64,000 nucleotides of DNA from Streptomyces liliifuscus (GCF_016598615.1 NZ_CP066831.1:10726001-10790000); one strand, 5' to 3'; positions 41,662 through 50,792 are shown, numbered from the stretch's first letter. Numbers and translations are program-made. The notes: a model not told the origin generated them from the sequence alone.

Positions 41662-42687
41662 ATGGCTCTCGCCCCCGCCAGCCCGCATCCACCCGACACC
41701 GCCACGGCCACGGCCACCCGACCCGGCAAGGTTGCGCGCCGGCCCAAGCCTTCTTCGGAGCCACCGGAGGGAAACCGTGAGCGCGCCAAGGGGCGCGACC
41801 GGCTGTGGGTGGCCGCCTTTCTCGTGCCGTTCCTCGTCCTCTACATGGGCTTCACCCTCTGGCCGCTGATCGCGACGGTCTACTACTCGTTCTTCGACTG
41901 GTCCGGCAGCGGACCGCTCGACAACTTCGTCGGTGGCGACAACTACAGCCGTATCCTCGGCGATCCGCTCTTCTGGCAGGCCGTCGTCAACACCCTGTTG
42001 TTCGCCGTCGGTACGACCCTGATCAAGCTGCCGCTGTCCCTCCTCGCCGCGCTGGTGATGACGAGGAAGTGGCTGCGGGCGAAGAGGGCGCTGCGCACCG
42101 TCTTCTTCGCACCGCTGATCATCCCGGTGGCGATGGCAGGACTGGTCTTCACCTACCTGCTCAACCCGTCCAACGGCGCCCTCAACTCCGCACTGCACGG
42201 ACTCGGCCTGACCGACGGCACGACCGATGTCTTCGCCAACCGCTGGACCGCGCTGCTGGCCCTGGTCCTGATCTCCGTCTGGCAGGTCTTCGGCCAGTAC
42301 ATGATCTATTGGATGGCTGCGCTGCAGAACGTCCCCGACGAACTGTACGAAGCCGCCGAGCTCGACGGCGCCAGTGAATGGCAGAAGCTCACACGGATCA
42401 CGCTGCCGCTGATCCGTCCCGTGGCCGTGGTCATCGTGATGCTCGCTCTGGTCAACGCGATGCATGTGTTCGGGCTCGTCGTCACGCTCACCGGCGGAGG
42501 CCCCGGCACGAGCACCTACGTGGTCTCGTACTTCATCTACAAGCAGGCCTTCGGCTCGATGCCCTTCGCGTACGGATACGCGTCCGCGGCCGCCCTGCTG
42601 TTCTCCGTCATGGCGTTTCTCCTCGTCACCAGTCAGGGCCTCTTCGTGCGCCGCGCACAGAAGATGCGGAAGGAGTACGGAGTCTGA
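41662..42687 (+). CDS. Sugar ABC transporter permease (MalF/UgpA type)
   Basis: 341 residues from the ATG after AAAGGACC. The N-terminus is cytoplasmic and basic, then six hydrophobic segments. MalF-type EAA motif: LYEAAELDGASEWQKLTRITLPLIRPVAVVI. The gene ends 1 bp inside the next ATG (TGATG), so translation is coupled. It forms a heterodimer with the next permease. No ATPase gene is nearby, so the importer probably uses a shared MsiK-type ATPase, as is common in Streptomyces. Confidence 0.92.
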   Translation: MALAPASPHPPDTATATATRPGKVARRPKPSSEPPEGNRERAKGRDRLWVAAFLVPFLVLYMGFTLWPLIATVYYSFFDWSGSGPLDNFVGGDNYSRILGDPLFWQAVVNTLLFAVGTTLIKLPLSLLAALVMTRKWLRAKRALRTVFFAPLIIPVAMAGLVFTYLLNPSNGALNSALHGLGLTDGTTDVFANRWTALLALVLISVWQVFGQYMIYWMAALQNVPDELYEAAELDGASEWQKLTRITLPLIRPVAVVIVMLALVNAMHVFGLVVTLTGGGPGTSTYVVSYFIYKQAFGSMPFAYGYASAAALLFSVMAFLLVTSQGLFVRRAQKMRKEYGV

Positions 42688-43562
42688 TGTCCCGTCCCGA
42701 ACTCCGCACACCGCGAGCGCCACGCCTCTCGCGGCTGTCACGGCCCGCGCGCGCCAACCTCATCGCCCTGCCCTTGTTGATCGTGGTGGGTCTCGTCTGG
42801 GTCTATCCCTTCCTCTGGATCGTCGCGGGAGCGTTCAAGACACAGACGGGCCTTTTCACCGGCGGCGCCAGCCTCATGCCCGACCAGTGGAACTTCGACA
42901 ACTTCCGCCGGGCATGGGTGGACGCGGGGTTCTCCAGATACTTCTTCAACACGATTCTGTACGCGGTCGTGTCCACCGTCATCGAACTGTTCAAGTCGGC
43001 CCTGTGCGGATACATTCTGGCCCGGTACGAATTCCCGGGACGAAAGCTCCTGCACCGCATGATCATTGCCACCCTGTTCGTACCGGTGGCCTCCATCATC
43101 ATCCCGCAGTTCGTCCTGGTGGAACGGCTCGGCCTGCTGAACACCCAGGCCGGGGTCATCCTGGCCATGTCCGGAGCGGCCGGCGCCCTCTACGTGCTGC
43201 TCTTCATCGGCTTCTTCTCGGGCATCCCGAGCGACCTGTTCGACGCGGCAAAGCTCGACGGCGCCGGATTCCTCCGCACATTCCGGCTGGTCCTCCCGCT
43301 GGCAAAGCCCGTCATCGCGGTGGTCGTCATCTTCCAGTTCATCACCAACTGGAACGAGTTCAACATTCCCTTGGTGTTCACGCTCGGCCAGCCGGATCTG
43401 CAGAACCTGGCCGTCGGAATGCTGTCGTTCAAGGGTGAGCACTCCGTGGACTGGACCGGATTCGCCGCCGGGATGACGCTCTCCGTCATTCCCATGCTGA
43501 TTGTCTTCGTCTTCTTCCAGAGTTACTTCGTGCGCGGCCTCGCCGGCGCCACCAAGGAGTGA
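42687..43562 (+). CDS. Sugar ABC transporter permease (MalG/UgpE type)
   Basis: 291 residues, start overlapping the previous stop by 1 bp. Six membrane segments and MalG-type features: FFNTILYAVVSTVIELFKSALCGYILARYEFPGRKLL, the EAA-like IPSDLFDAAKLDGAGFLRTFRLVLPLAKPVIAVV, and a C-terminal YFVRGLAGATKE. It overlaps the next gene by 4 bp (GTGA). Pairs with the MalF-type permease. Confidence 0.93.
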   Translation: MSRPELRTPRAPRLSRLSRPARANLIALPLLIVVGLVWVYPFLWIVAGAFKTQTGLFTGGASLMPDQWNFDNFRRAWVDAGFSRYFFNTILYAVVSTVIELFKSALCGYILARYEFPGRKLLHRMIIATLFVPVASIIIPQFVLVERLGLLNTQAGVILAMSGAAGALYVLLFIGFFSGIPSDLFDAAKLDGAGFLRTFRLVLPLAKPVIAVVVIFQFITNWNEFNIPLVFTLGQPDLQNLAVGMLSFKGEHSVDWTGFAAGMTLSVIPMLIVFVFFQSYFVRGLAGATKE

Positions 43563-44800
43563 ACCACGTGACAACCGAGCCACCCGGCTCCGTCGATCTC
43601 AGCGGCACCTTCGCCTACACCTGGGACCTGGTGGGCGACCCCGCCGCGGCCGAACGAATAGCCTCACTCGGCGTGGGCGCGGTGGTCCTGCAGGCCGCCT
43701 ACCACTCGGTGCGCGCCATGACGCCGTACCACCCCGCCCACCGCACCGTGCATGCCACCCACGCCGCCGCGTACTTCCCGCTCGACCCGCACCAGTGGCG
43801 CGGCAGGCGCCTCAGACCCTCCCCACCGGGCTGGGCCGTCGACGCCCCGGACCGGTTCGGGGCCGCGGCCTCGGCCCTGCGGAGTCAAGGACTGAGGATC
43901 GAAGCCTGGCTGGTGCTCACGCACAGCACCGCGGCGGGGGAGCGCGCCCCCGATCTGACCGTACGCAACGCGTTCGACGAGCGATACGGATACGCCCTGT
44001 GCCCGGCACAGCCCGAAGTGGCCGCGTACGCACAGCAGTTGGTCCGCTCCTTCTGCGAACGCCACGACGCCGCCGAGGTGCCGGCGCTGATGCTGGAGGC
44101 CTGCGGCTGGCTGGGCTTCGAGCACGGCAGCCACCACGAGAAGACAGCGGGCGCCGACCTCAGCGGAGGCTGCCGCGATCTGCTGTCGATCTGCCTGTGC
44201 ACCGCTTGCCGCAAGGGGATCGAAGCCCGCGGGGGAGACCCCGCCGACATTGCCCGGACAGCGTGCCGCACCGTCGACGCGGAGATGCGCGACGGCGTAC
44301 GCGCCCCGGACACGCTCGCCGAGTCCCTCGGCGAACGGGCGGCACAAGCCCTCCTGCGCCACCGCCAGTTCGTGATCGAGGACCTGACACGACAACTGGC
44401 GGCGGTGGCACCCGGCCGGGAACTGCTCCTCATGGCGGACGGCGACCCACAGGCCACCGGCCCCGACAGCGGACTCGACCTGAGCCGCTTCGGCGGCCGG
44501 GCCACTGCCGTCGTCCTCAAGTGCTGGGACGACGAGAACCGGGCGGTGGCCCGCGTCGAGGAAGCGGTGCGGCACAGCACACGGCCGGTCATCGCCAATG
44601 TGTCGGTACTGGACGAACACCCCGCCCATCTCACCAGGCGAGTCACCCGGCTGCTGGCCGCGGGAGCACGTCAGATCCGCTACTACCACGCGGGCCTGTC
44701 CTCACCCGCGCGCCTACGGGCACTGCACATGGCCAACGCGCAGCAAGCGGTGCGAGCCACCGCGGGAGCAGTTACTCGGACAACGGAGGGAGCAGCATGA
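43559..44800 (+). CDS. Uncharacterised protein of sugar-acid operon
   Basis: 413 residues from a GTG overlapping the permease stop (a second in-frame GTG at 43568 may be the true start). No family recognised. Its N-terminal part reads FAYTWDLVGDPAAAERIASLGVGAVVLQAAYHSVRAMTPYHP and its later parts VPALMLEACGWLGFEHGSHHE and RQIRYYHAGLSSPARL. This pattern of barrel-like strands with acidic/aromatic active-site residues resembles glycoside hydrolase-like TIM barrels. A Cys-x-Cys-x2-Cys cluster (LCTACRKG, with an extra C before) could bind metal. It is inside a coupled operon, so it likely acts on the imported substrate. Confidence 0.75.
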   Translation: MNHVTTEPPGSVDLSGTFAYTWDLVGDPAAAERIASLGVGAVVLQAAYHSVRAMTPYHPAHRTVHATHAAAYFPLDPHQWRGRRLRPSPPGWAVDAPDRFGAAASALRSQGLRIEAWLVLTHSTAAGERAPDLTVRNAFDERYGYALCPAQPEVAAYAQQLVRSFCERHDAAEVPALMLEACGWLGFEHGSHHEKTAGADLSGGCRDLLSICLCTACRKGIEARGGDPADIARTACRTVDAEMRDGVRAPDTLAESLGERAAQALLRHRQFVIEDLTRQLAAVAPGRELLLMADGDPQATGPDSGLDLSRFGGRATAVVLKCWDDENRAVARVEEAVRHSTRPVIANVSVLDEHPAHLTRRVTRLLAAGARQIRYYHAGLSSPARLRALHMANAQQAVRATAGAVTRTTEGAA

Positions 44801-45795
44801 CGAACGAGTCACTCACCGGGCTGTATGTGATGGATCCGGCGCGCTTCGACGACGTCTACGGGGAAGCCGAACGCACCGCCATCGAAAGCTGTTTGACCAT
44901 CAAGGAGCCCCCGCGCTCGGCGGCGGACCTGTCGCCGGACCTGCTGGCGGGAGTCGATGTCCTCGTCACCGGCTGGGGCGCGCCCCGGCTCACCGCCGAG
45001 CTGCTGGACAGCGCCCCACGACTCGCCCTCGTCCTGTATGCCGCAGGATCCGTACGCCCCCTGGTGACCGAGGAGTCCTGGGCGCGCGGAGTGCGGGTCA
45101 CCTCCGCGGGCACGGTGATCGCGGACAAGGTGGCGGACTTCGCGCTCGCCCAGATCCTGTACGCACTCAAGCACGGCTGGCGCTATGTCCTGACCGCACG
45201 GCGCACCCGGGCGGCGGCTGTCCGACGAAGTGAACTCGGCACCACCGGAGCGACCGTCGGCCTTGTCTCCCTCGGAGCCACCGGGCGGGCCACCGCACGG
45301 CTCCTGGCCAGACACGGCGTGCGCGTGCTGGCCCACGACCCCTATGTGCCCGTCGCCACGGCTCATGCCCTCGGCGTCGAACTCACCACACTGGAGGGCG
45401 TGTTCGCCGAGAGCGATGTCGTGAGCCTGCACGCCCCGCTGCTCGACGAGACACGAGCCATGGTCGACGCCCGGCTGCTGCGCTCCATGCGGCCCGACGC
45501 CACGCTGGTCAACACCGCGCGCGGCGGCCTCGTCGACGAGGCCGCGCTGGTGACCGTGCTCGGAGAACGCGCCGACCTGTTCGCCGTACTCGACGTCACC
45601 GACCCCGAGCCCTCGCCGCCCGGATCACCGCTGTTCGAGCTGGACAACGTGGTGGTCACCCCGCATCTGGCCGGCAGCCTCGGCCCGGAACGGCGCCTGC
45701 TGGGCCGGGCCATGGCCGAGGAACTGGCCCGGTACGTCGCCGGGAGCCCACTGCGTCACGAGGTGGCCGCCGCGTCGATGGAGCACGCCGCATGA
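44797..45795 (+). CDS. D-2-hydroxyacid dehydrogenase 1
   Basis: 332 residues. Start ATG overlaps the previous stop (ATGA). Two-domain 2-hydroxyacid dehydrogenase: the NAD motif is TVGLVSLGATGRATARLLARHGVRVLAHDPY at about residue 150-180, where the usual G-x-G-x-x-G is altered to SLGATG. The catalytic Arg is in NTARGGLVDEAAL, Glu in DVTDPEPSPP and His in VVTPHLAGSLGPE. It likely reduces a 2-keto acid or oxidises a hydroxy acid from the imported sugar acid. Next gene overlaps by 4 bp. Confidence 0.88.
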   Translation: MTNESLTGLYVMDPARFDDVYGEAERTAIESCLTIKEPPRSAADLSPDLLAGVDVLVTGWGAPRLTAELLDSAPRLALVLYAAGSVRPLVTEESWARGVRVTSAGTVIADKVADFALAQILYALKHGWRYVLTARRTRAAAVRRSELGTTGATVGLVSLGATGRATARLLARHGVRVLAHDPYVPVATAHALGVELTTLEGVFAESDVVSLHAPLLDETRAMVDARLLRSMRPDATLVNTARGGLVDEAALVTVLGERADLFAVLDVTDPEPSPPGSPLFELDNVVVTPHLAGSLGPERRLLGRAMAEELARYVAGSPLRHEVAAASMEHAA

Positions 45796-46769
45796 GCGCA
45801 ACCGCCTTCACTCTGGTCATGGTTCCGCCCTTGTCGGCGGAAGCCCGATCCTGGCCCGACAGACTCACGGAGGCCGTACCGGGGATCGAGGTCCTCTGCC
45901 CCAATGGGCGTCAGGACGTCGACGCCGCACTGGTCCGCGCCGACGCCGCGTACGGCACACTCACACCCGAACTCCTCGGCTCCGCAGGCCGGTTGCGCTG
46001 GCTGCAAGCACCTCAGGCCGGCCCACCTCCCGGCTTCTACCACCCCGCGCTCGTACGTCATCCGGTCGAGGTGACGAACATGCGGGACACCTACACCGAC
46101 CATGTCGCCGCACACACGATGGCGTTGGTCCTGGCCCTCGCCAGGCAACTGCCCCGCTATGTACGCGAACAGGCGGCCGCCAACTGGGCACCGGACTGGT
46201 CGGACGGCGCGGTCGTCCCACTCGGCGAGGCGCGCGCGCTCATCGTCGGAACGGGTGCGATCGGCGCCGAGACCGGACGGCTGCTCGCCGCGTTCGGCAC
46301 CCGAGTGGAAGGCATCGATCCCCGTGTCACCGCGGCACCGCCGGGTTTCGTCCGTGTTCTTCCGCCCGGTCATCTCGATCGCGCGCTTCCCGAGGCGGAC
46401 CTGGTGATCCTGACTGTGCCCCACACCCCCGAGACGGAGGGGCTGATGGACGCCGACCGGCTGGCGTCCATGAAAGAGGGAGCCTGCCTCATCAACGTGG
46501 GCCGAGGTCCCACCGTCCGCCTCGACGACCTCGTCGCCGCCCTGGACGCGGGACGCCTGCGGGGCGCCGCCCTCGATGTCATGGAACTGGAGCCGCTGCC
46601 GCCGGACCACCCACTCTGGCGCCACCCCAAGGCACTGATCACCCCGCACGTGGCCGGAGCCGGACCGCACGCCGCGGAGCGCCGGTTCGAGGTGCTGGCG
46701 GAGAACGCACAACGGTTCGCCGACGGGCGGCCGTTGATCAACGTAGTGGACAAGTCGCTATGGTTCTGA
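45792..46769 (+). CDS. D-2-hydroxyacid dehydrogenase 2
   Basis: 325 residues; ATGA overlap with gene 1. NAD motif ALIVGTGAIGAETGRLLAAFGTRVEGID (classical G-x-G-x-x-G at about residue 152), Arg in INVGRGPTVRLDDL, Glu in LDVMELEPLPPDHP, His in LITPHVAGAG. It differs from the first copy enough to suggest a different substrate or a heteromeric role rather than a recent duplicate. Ends 10 bp inside the enolase-superfamily gene. Confidence 0.9.
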   Translation: MSATAFTLVMVPPLSAEARSWPDRLTEAVPGIEVLCPNGRQDVDAALVRADAAYGTLTPELLGSAGRLRWLQAPQAGPPPGFYHPALVRHPVEVTNMRDTYTDHVAAHTMALVLALARQLPRYVREQAAANWAPDWSDGAVVPLGEARALIVGTGAIGAETGRLLAAFGTRVEGIDPRVTAAPPGFVRVLPPGHLDRALPEADLVILTVPHTPETEGLMDADRLASMKEGACLINVGRGPTVRLDDLVAALDAGRLRGAALDVMELEPLPPDHPLWRHPKALITPHVAGAGPHAAERRFEVLAENAQRFADGRPLINVVDKSLWF

Positions 46770-47929
46770 CCGCATCACCCGACACCCGCCCCGCCGTGAC
46801 CGTCGAGCGCGTGGAGACGTTCACGGTCGCCCTGCCGACACTGCGGGACTTCGCGGTCGCGGGCGGCGGCGTGACCGCCCGGGGACGACCCGCCGTCCGC
46901 GTGCTCGTCAAGGTCACGGCGTCGGACGGCAGCACCGGCTGGGGCGAGGCGACGCCGATCCCCTCATGGACGTACGAGACCACCGAGTCCATCGTCTCGA
47001 CCCTGACGCACTACCTGGCGCCCGCCGCGACCGGCCTGCCACTGTGGGACCTCGACGGACTGGTGCGGGCCTGCGATCGCACCATCCGGCGCGGCTGGTC
47101 CACCGGGATGCCGCTGGCCCGCGCCGCCCTGGACGTCGCCTGGCACGACGCACTCGCCCGCTCCCGCGGTGTGAGCCTGGGCGAACTGTGGGGCAGACGT
47201 CGCCACGACACCGTCGAACTCTGCTGGATCGCCACCGGAGACGACGCAGGCGCCCTCGCCGAATCGGTCGCCGAGGGTCAGGCCCACGGATATCGCCACT
47301 TCAAGATCAAGACGGGGCTCGTGCCCGGACAGGACGAGGCCGGGGAAGTCGCCCGGGTGGCGGCCGTACGTGAGGCCGCCCCGGACGCCCGCCTGATCGT
47401 CGACGCCAACCAGGCCGGCACCCAGGACTCCGCGCTCCGCCTCGCCCGCCTGCTCGCACCGCTCGACATCGCGGCGCTCGAACAACCCCTGCCCGCCAAC
47501 GACATCGAAGGGCTCCGCCGGCTGCGCGACCTCAGCCCGGTCCCGATCGCCGTGGACGAGAGCCTGCGGCACCCCACCGACCTCGCCTCGTTCGTCCGCA
47601 GGGGCGCCATCGGCATAGCCGTGGCCAAGGTGCAGCGCTGCGCCGGACTCACCCTGGCGCTCCGCCAGTGCCAGCTGGCCGAGGACTGCGGTGTGGCCCT
47701 GATGGGCTCGGGGCTGACCGAGTCCGACATCGGCCTCGCCGCGTCACTGCACCTGTTCGCGGCCCACGACCTCATCGCCCCCGCCGACCTCAACGGCCGC
47801 CAGTTCCTGCGGTCTCCCTACGCCACCGGCTCCGTCATCCAGGTGCGCGCAGGGGTGGCCGAGGTGCCTTCGGGCCCCGGCCTCGGCATCGGCGTCGACG
47901 AAGGGATCGTACGAGAACTCGCCCGTTGA
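46760..47929 (+). CDS. Enolase-superfamily (mandelate racemase/muconate lactonizing) enzyme
   Basis: 389 residues, start overlapping gene upstream by 10 bp. N-terminal capping domain (VERVETFTVALPTLRDFAVAGGGV). Barrel: KIKTG (catalytic Lys-x-Lys, about residue 181), metal ligands VDANQ, ALEQPLP and AVDESLR (Asp215, Glu241, Asp265 approximately), and an opposing Lys in VAKVQRCAGL. Two lysines on opposite sides fit the MLE subgroup of racemases/cycloisomerases/dehydratases. It likely dehydrates, racemizes or cycloisomerizes the sugar acid. Its stop codon lies inside a tandem duplication. Confidence 0.88.
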   Translation: MVLTASPDTRPAVTVERVETFTVALPTLRDFAVAGGGVTARGRPAVRVLVKVTASDGSTGWGEATPIPSWTYETTESIVSTLTHYLAPAATGLPLWDLDGLVRACDRTIRRGWSTGMPLARAALDVAWHDALARSRGVSLGELWGRRRHDTVELCWIATGDDAGALAESVAEGQAHGYRHFKIKTGLVPGQDEAGEVARVAAVREAAPDARLIVDANQAGTQDSALRLARLLAPLDIAALEQPLPANDIEGLRRLRDLSPVPIAVDESLRHPTDLASFVRRGAIGIAVAKVQRCAGLTLALRQCQLAEDCGVALMGSGLTESDIGLAASLHLFAAHDLIAPADLNGRQFLRSPYATGSVIQVRAGVAEVPSGPGLGIGVDEGIVRELAR

Positions 47930-47985
47930 GCCGCGGGCACGTCCGGCCGTCCAACGTTGAGCCGCGGCACGTCCGGCCGTCCAAG
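47925..47985 (+). repeat. 30/31-bp tandem duplication containing the enolase-superfamily stop codon
   Basis: Copy 1 is 47925-47955 and copy 2 is 47956-47985: GTTGAGCCGCGG(G)CACGTCC... repeated with one base difference. The first copy contains the gene's last Arg and stop (CGTTGA). Only two units, so not a CRISPR. Likely a replication-slippage duplication. Confidence 0.85.
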
Positions 47986-48064
47986 TGCCGCCAAGTATCC
48001 CCAGGTAGCCCCTGCAAGTACCCCCCCATGGGTCCGTCGTGGCCCAGACATGAAGGAGCCGCTC

Positions 48065-48865
48065 ATGATGCGTCAAACGCCCTCGCGTAGTTCTCACCGC
48101 CGCGCTCTGCGTCTGCTCGCGGCGCCCGCACTCGCCGTCGGCCTGTTGGCGCCGGTGCAGAGTGCGTCGGCCGATTCGGCGGGTGCCGCCGCCTGCCCCG
48201 CTCCGGCCGCGGCCATCGGCCTGAGCACAGGCTGGAAGCTTCAGCTGCCCCTCCCCAACAGCTCCGGGTCCCCGCAGGAGATCAAGCAGCCCGCCCTGAA
48301 GACCTACAACAACGCACCCTGGTTCACGACCACCTCGGACTGCAGGGCGATCCTGCTGCGGGCCGCGGTCAACGGCGCCACCACCAGCAACTCCGGGTAC
48401 CCGCGGTCGGAGCTGCGCGAGATGACAGCCGACGGGTCGGCGACGAAGAGCTGGCCGTCCACGTCGGGCACCCACACCATGGTCGTCGACCAGGCGATCA
48501 CCCACCTCCCCAAGACCAAGCCACACGTGATGGCGGGGCAGATACACGACGAGACGAGCGACGTCACCTCGTTCCGTCTCGAAGGGACCTCGCTCTACAT
48601 CACCTCGTACAACACCACCCACTACAAGCTGGTGACCTCCAACTACCAGCTCGGCACACGCTTCCAGGGGAAGTTCGTGGCCCACGACGGAAAGGTCGAC
48701 GTCTACTACAACGGCGCCCTCAAGGCGACCGTCGACGGCGCGTTCGGCAGTGGCTACTACAAGGCGGGCGCCTACACCCAGGCGAACTGCAACATCTCCT
48801 CGCCGTGCGACAACTCGAACTACGGGCAGGTCGCCCTGTACGGAGTCACGGTGACGCACAAGTGA
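48065..48865 (+). CDS. Secreted PL7-family alginate (uronate polymer) lyase
   Basis: 266 residues from the ATG 6 nt after AAGGAG. Sec signal (HRRALRLLAAPALAVGLLAP..SASA). The mature part has the PL7 catalytic pieces in order: RSELREMT (arginine strand), GQIHDETS (Gln/His) and YYKAGAYTQANC (family form YxKAGxYxQ). It cleaves alginate-like polyuronates by beta-elimination outside the cell, making unsaturated oligosaccharides that the adjacent sugar ABC importer could take up. Length suits a one-domain PL7. Position at the end of the LacI-type locus is consistent, though it has its own upstream region. Confidence 0.88.
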   Translation: MMRQTPSRSSHRRALRLLAAPALAVGLLAPVQSASADSAGAAACPAPAAAIGLSTGWKLQLPLPNSSGSPQEIKQPALKTYNNAPWFTTTSDCRAILLRAAVNGATTSNSGYPRSELREMTADGSATKSWPSTSGTHTMVVDQAITHLPKTKPHVMAGQIHDETSDVTSFRLEGTSLYITSYNTTHYKLVTSNYQLGTRFQGKFVAHDGKVDVYYNGALKATVDGAFGSGYYKAGAYTQANCNISSPCDNSNYGQVALYGVTVTHK

Positions 48866-48881
48866 CCTGACGGGGTCGCTC

Positions 48882-48939
48882 CTCCCGGTGCGTGTCGCGG
48901 AACCCGCCGCCTGATGCGGCTCGCCGATCGCACCGGGAG
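48882..48939. terminator. Nested stem-loop terminator between convergent genes
   Basis: Perfect 11-bp outer arms CTCCCGGTGCG / CGCACCGGGAG with an inner hairpin GCCGC-ctgat-GCGGC. It lies between the alginate lyase stop and the stop of the minus-strand gene, so it likely serves both. Confidence 0.75.
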
Positions 48940-48981
48940 CAGGCGGTCACGTTCTCCGGAGGTTGTGCTCGGCGGCCGCGG

Positions 48982-49911
48982 TCAGGCCTCGCAGAAGGGC
49001 ATGGTCCGTACGTGTCCGCCGAGGTTCTCGTCGTCGGTGCCCAGGAGGGCGTCGGTGGAACCGGGCAGACACTCGACCGCCTCGATCTTGTACTCGGGGA
49101 ATGTTCCGAGGACGCTCGGGGAGGCCGCGAGCGTGACCCGTACCCGGCCCGCAGCCGACACGCTCACCCGGCCCGCGTCGCTCACCGCGGAGTCGAACGG
49201 GCCGTCGTCACCGGCATCGGCCGCCGAACTCGCAATGATCCGGCCGGAGTCGGTCACCGAGATGTCGGAGATGTGCCGGGTGCCGTCGTCGGTCGGATAG
49301 GCCGCCAGGTAGTCCCGGCGCGTCACCGTGCCGAACTGCGGCTGGCCCCACGGGGCGAACGTCAGGGGCGCCGCGTAGAGCGAGGCGGGACGATCCGCTC
49401 CGGCTCCACGGTCCGCCCACAGAACGGCGAGCTTCCCGTTCTGGACGACGAGCGCGAAGCTCTCGAAGTCGTCGCCGAGGCCGATCGCCGGCAGCGGTGA
49501 GTAGTCGACGACCGTCGCCGTGGGGCCGGCGACCTTCAGGCGGTAGACGATGCCGCGGCCGGTGAGCGCCAGGTATTCCCCCGGCATCCCGGGGATGGCT
49601 TCGACGGCCTCCAGGTCGACGGGTTCCGGCCCAGTCCAGGTGATCGGGGAGATTCCGTCGGCGCCCTCCCAATGGGTGATCCGGGACAGACGCTTGTGCC
49701 CGGACCCCTTGTTGTCGTGCACGGCCAGCACGTTCACCCCTGATCCGCTTGAGGTACGTCCCTCGTACGCGAGGCCGCTGACACCGCTGCGGGCGTCGCC
49801 GCCGACCTTCTGCCATGCGCTGTCCGCACCGGCCGGGGCGGTGCCGAGTGTGGTCAGCAGGGCCGTCGCCGCGGTGAGCCAGGCCATGCGCTGCAACATC
49901 GCGAGTTTCAC
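48982..49911 (-). CDS. Secreted protein of unknown function
   Basis: 309 residues from a GTG (VKLAMLQRMAWL). Sec signal ending about PAGADS. The mature part has repeated W/P-rich beta-type segments: DARSGVSGLAYEGRTSSGSG, THWEGADGISPITWTGPEPVDLEAVEAIPG, GEYLALTGRGIVYRLKV, GDDFESFALVVQNGKLAVLWADRG. Acidic EAVEAIPG and DDFESFAL pieces look like esterase-like/propeller phytase-type proteins, but the match is not firm. Convergent with the alginate lyase. Confidence 0.7.
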   Translation of the reverse strand: MKLAMLQRMAWLTAATALLTTLGTAPAGADSAWQKVGGDARSGVSGLAYEGRTSSGSGVNVLAVHDNKGSGHKRLSRITHWEGADGISPITWTGPEPVDLEAVEAIPGMPGEYLALTGRGIVYRLKVAGPTATVVDYSPLPAIGLGDDFESFALVVQNGKLAVLWADRGAGADRPASLYAAPLTFAPWGQPQFGTVTRRDYLAAYPTDDGTRHISDISVTDSGRIIASSAADAGDDGPFDSAVSDAGRVSVSAAGRVRVTLAASPSVLGTFPEYKIEAVECLPGSTDALLGTDDENLGGHVRTMPFCEA

Positions 49912-50129
49912 TGAGGGTCGCTCGCCTTCTGTGTCCGACGGACGCGAGATCACGCGCCGGACGTCAGGTTATTGATCATGGTGCGTGTCGGCCCACCGAT
50001 GATTGCGCCATTCGCAGGAGCGCGAAGACGGACTCGGCGGGCACGCGCCGCACGGCCGGACGCCGTGGTGGGTCGTGACCGCCGCACCACTTTCTTGAGC
50101 GATCGATCCAGATAGGTTACTGTGATCGC

Positions 50130-50708
50130 ATGGCAAGGGCCCGGGAGTTCGACACCGAGGCGGCGGTGAGCCGCGCGATGGAGCTGTTCTGGGCGCGCGG
50201 ATACGAGGCGACCTCGGTGCGCGATCTGACCGGGCATCTGGGGATCGGCCAAGGGTCTCTGTATGCGGCGTTCGGCGACAAGGACGGCCTCTACCGGGCC
50301 GCACTGGAGCACTACCGCACCACCCTCGCGGCGGCGGCCCTGCGCAGCCTCGACGAGGGAGCGGACGCCCGGTCGGCGATCCGTACGATGCTGGTCGAGC
50401 GGGTCCGGATCGCGGTCGAACTCGACGGCCGGGGCTGCCTGTTGGTCAATGCCGTCTGTGAGCGCCTGCCGGGGGACCCTGCTACCCGCCGCACCGTGCG
50501 TGACGTGCAGGACGCCAGTCGGCGCGCCCTCGCCGACGTGCTGCGCGTGGCGGCGGAGCGGGGTGAGGTCCCGGCGACCGGCGACCCGGACACCTTGGCC
50601 GCCTTCCTGGTCACCTTCCTCAACGGCCTGCTCGTCTCCTCGAAGATCACACCCGACGTCCGTGCCCTGGAACCCCTCGTGGAGGTCGCGCTGGCCGCCC
50701 TCGACTGA
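50130..50708 (+). CDS. TetR/AcrR-family transcriptional regulator
   Basis: 192 residues. N-terminal HTH: FDTEAAVSRAMELFWARGYEATSVRDLTGHLGIGQGSLYAAFGDKDGLYRAALEHY. C-terminal ligand domain is TetR_C (GCLLVNAVCERLPGD, LLVSSKITPDVRAL). Followed 84 bp later by an alpha/beta hydrolase on the same strand, its likely target. Upstream AT-richer sequence carries possible promoter elements. Confidence 0.92.
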   Translation: MARAREFDTEAAVSRAMELFWARGYEATSVRDLTGHLGIGQGSLYAAFGDKDGLYRAALEHYRTTLAAAALRSLDEGADARSAIRTMLVERVRIAVELDGRGCLLVNAVCERLPGDPATRRTVRDVQDASRRALADVLRVAAERGEVPATGDPDTLAAFLVTFLNGLLVSSKITPDVRALEPLVEVALAALD

Positions 50709-50792
50709 TTTCTTCATGCCTTGAATCTGTATCGCACGATCCATAAAACGGGCCGACGTCCGCGAAGCCCCTCAGGAAAGTCGAGAAGAAGC

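Noticed and set aside
43501..45795. 764-residue frame spanning three operon genes
   Set aside because: Only its last 332 residues are coding; the upstream part is the wrong frame of the uncharacterised protein and the permease end.
47925..47985. Possible CRISPR fragment
   Set aside because: Only two adjacent copies without spacers, and the first contains a gene end; best read as tandem duplication.
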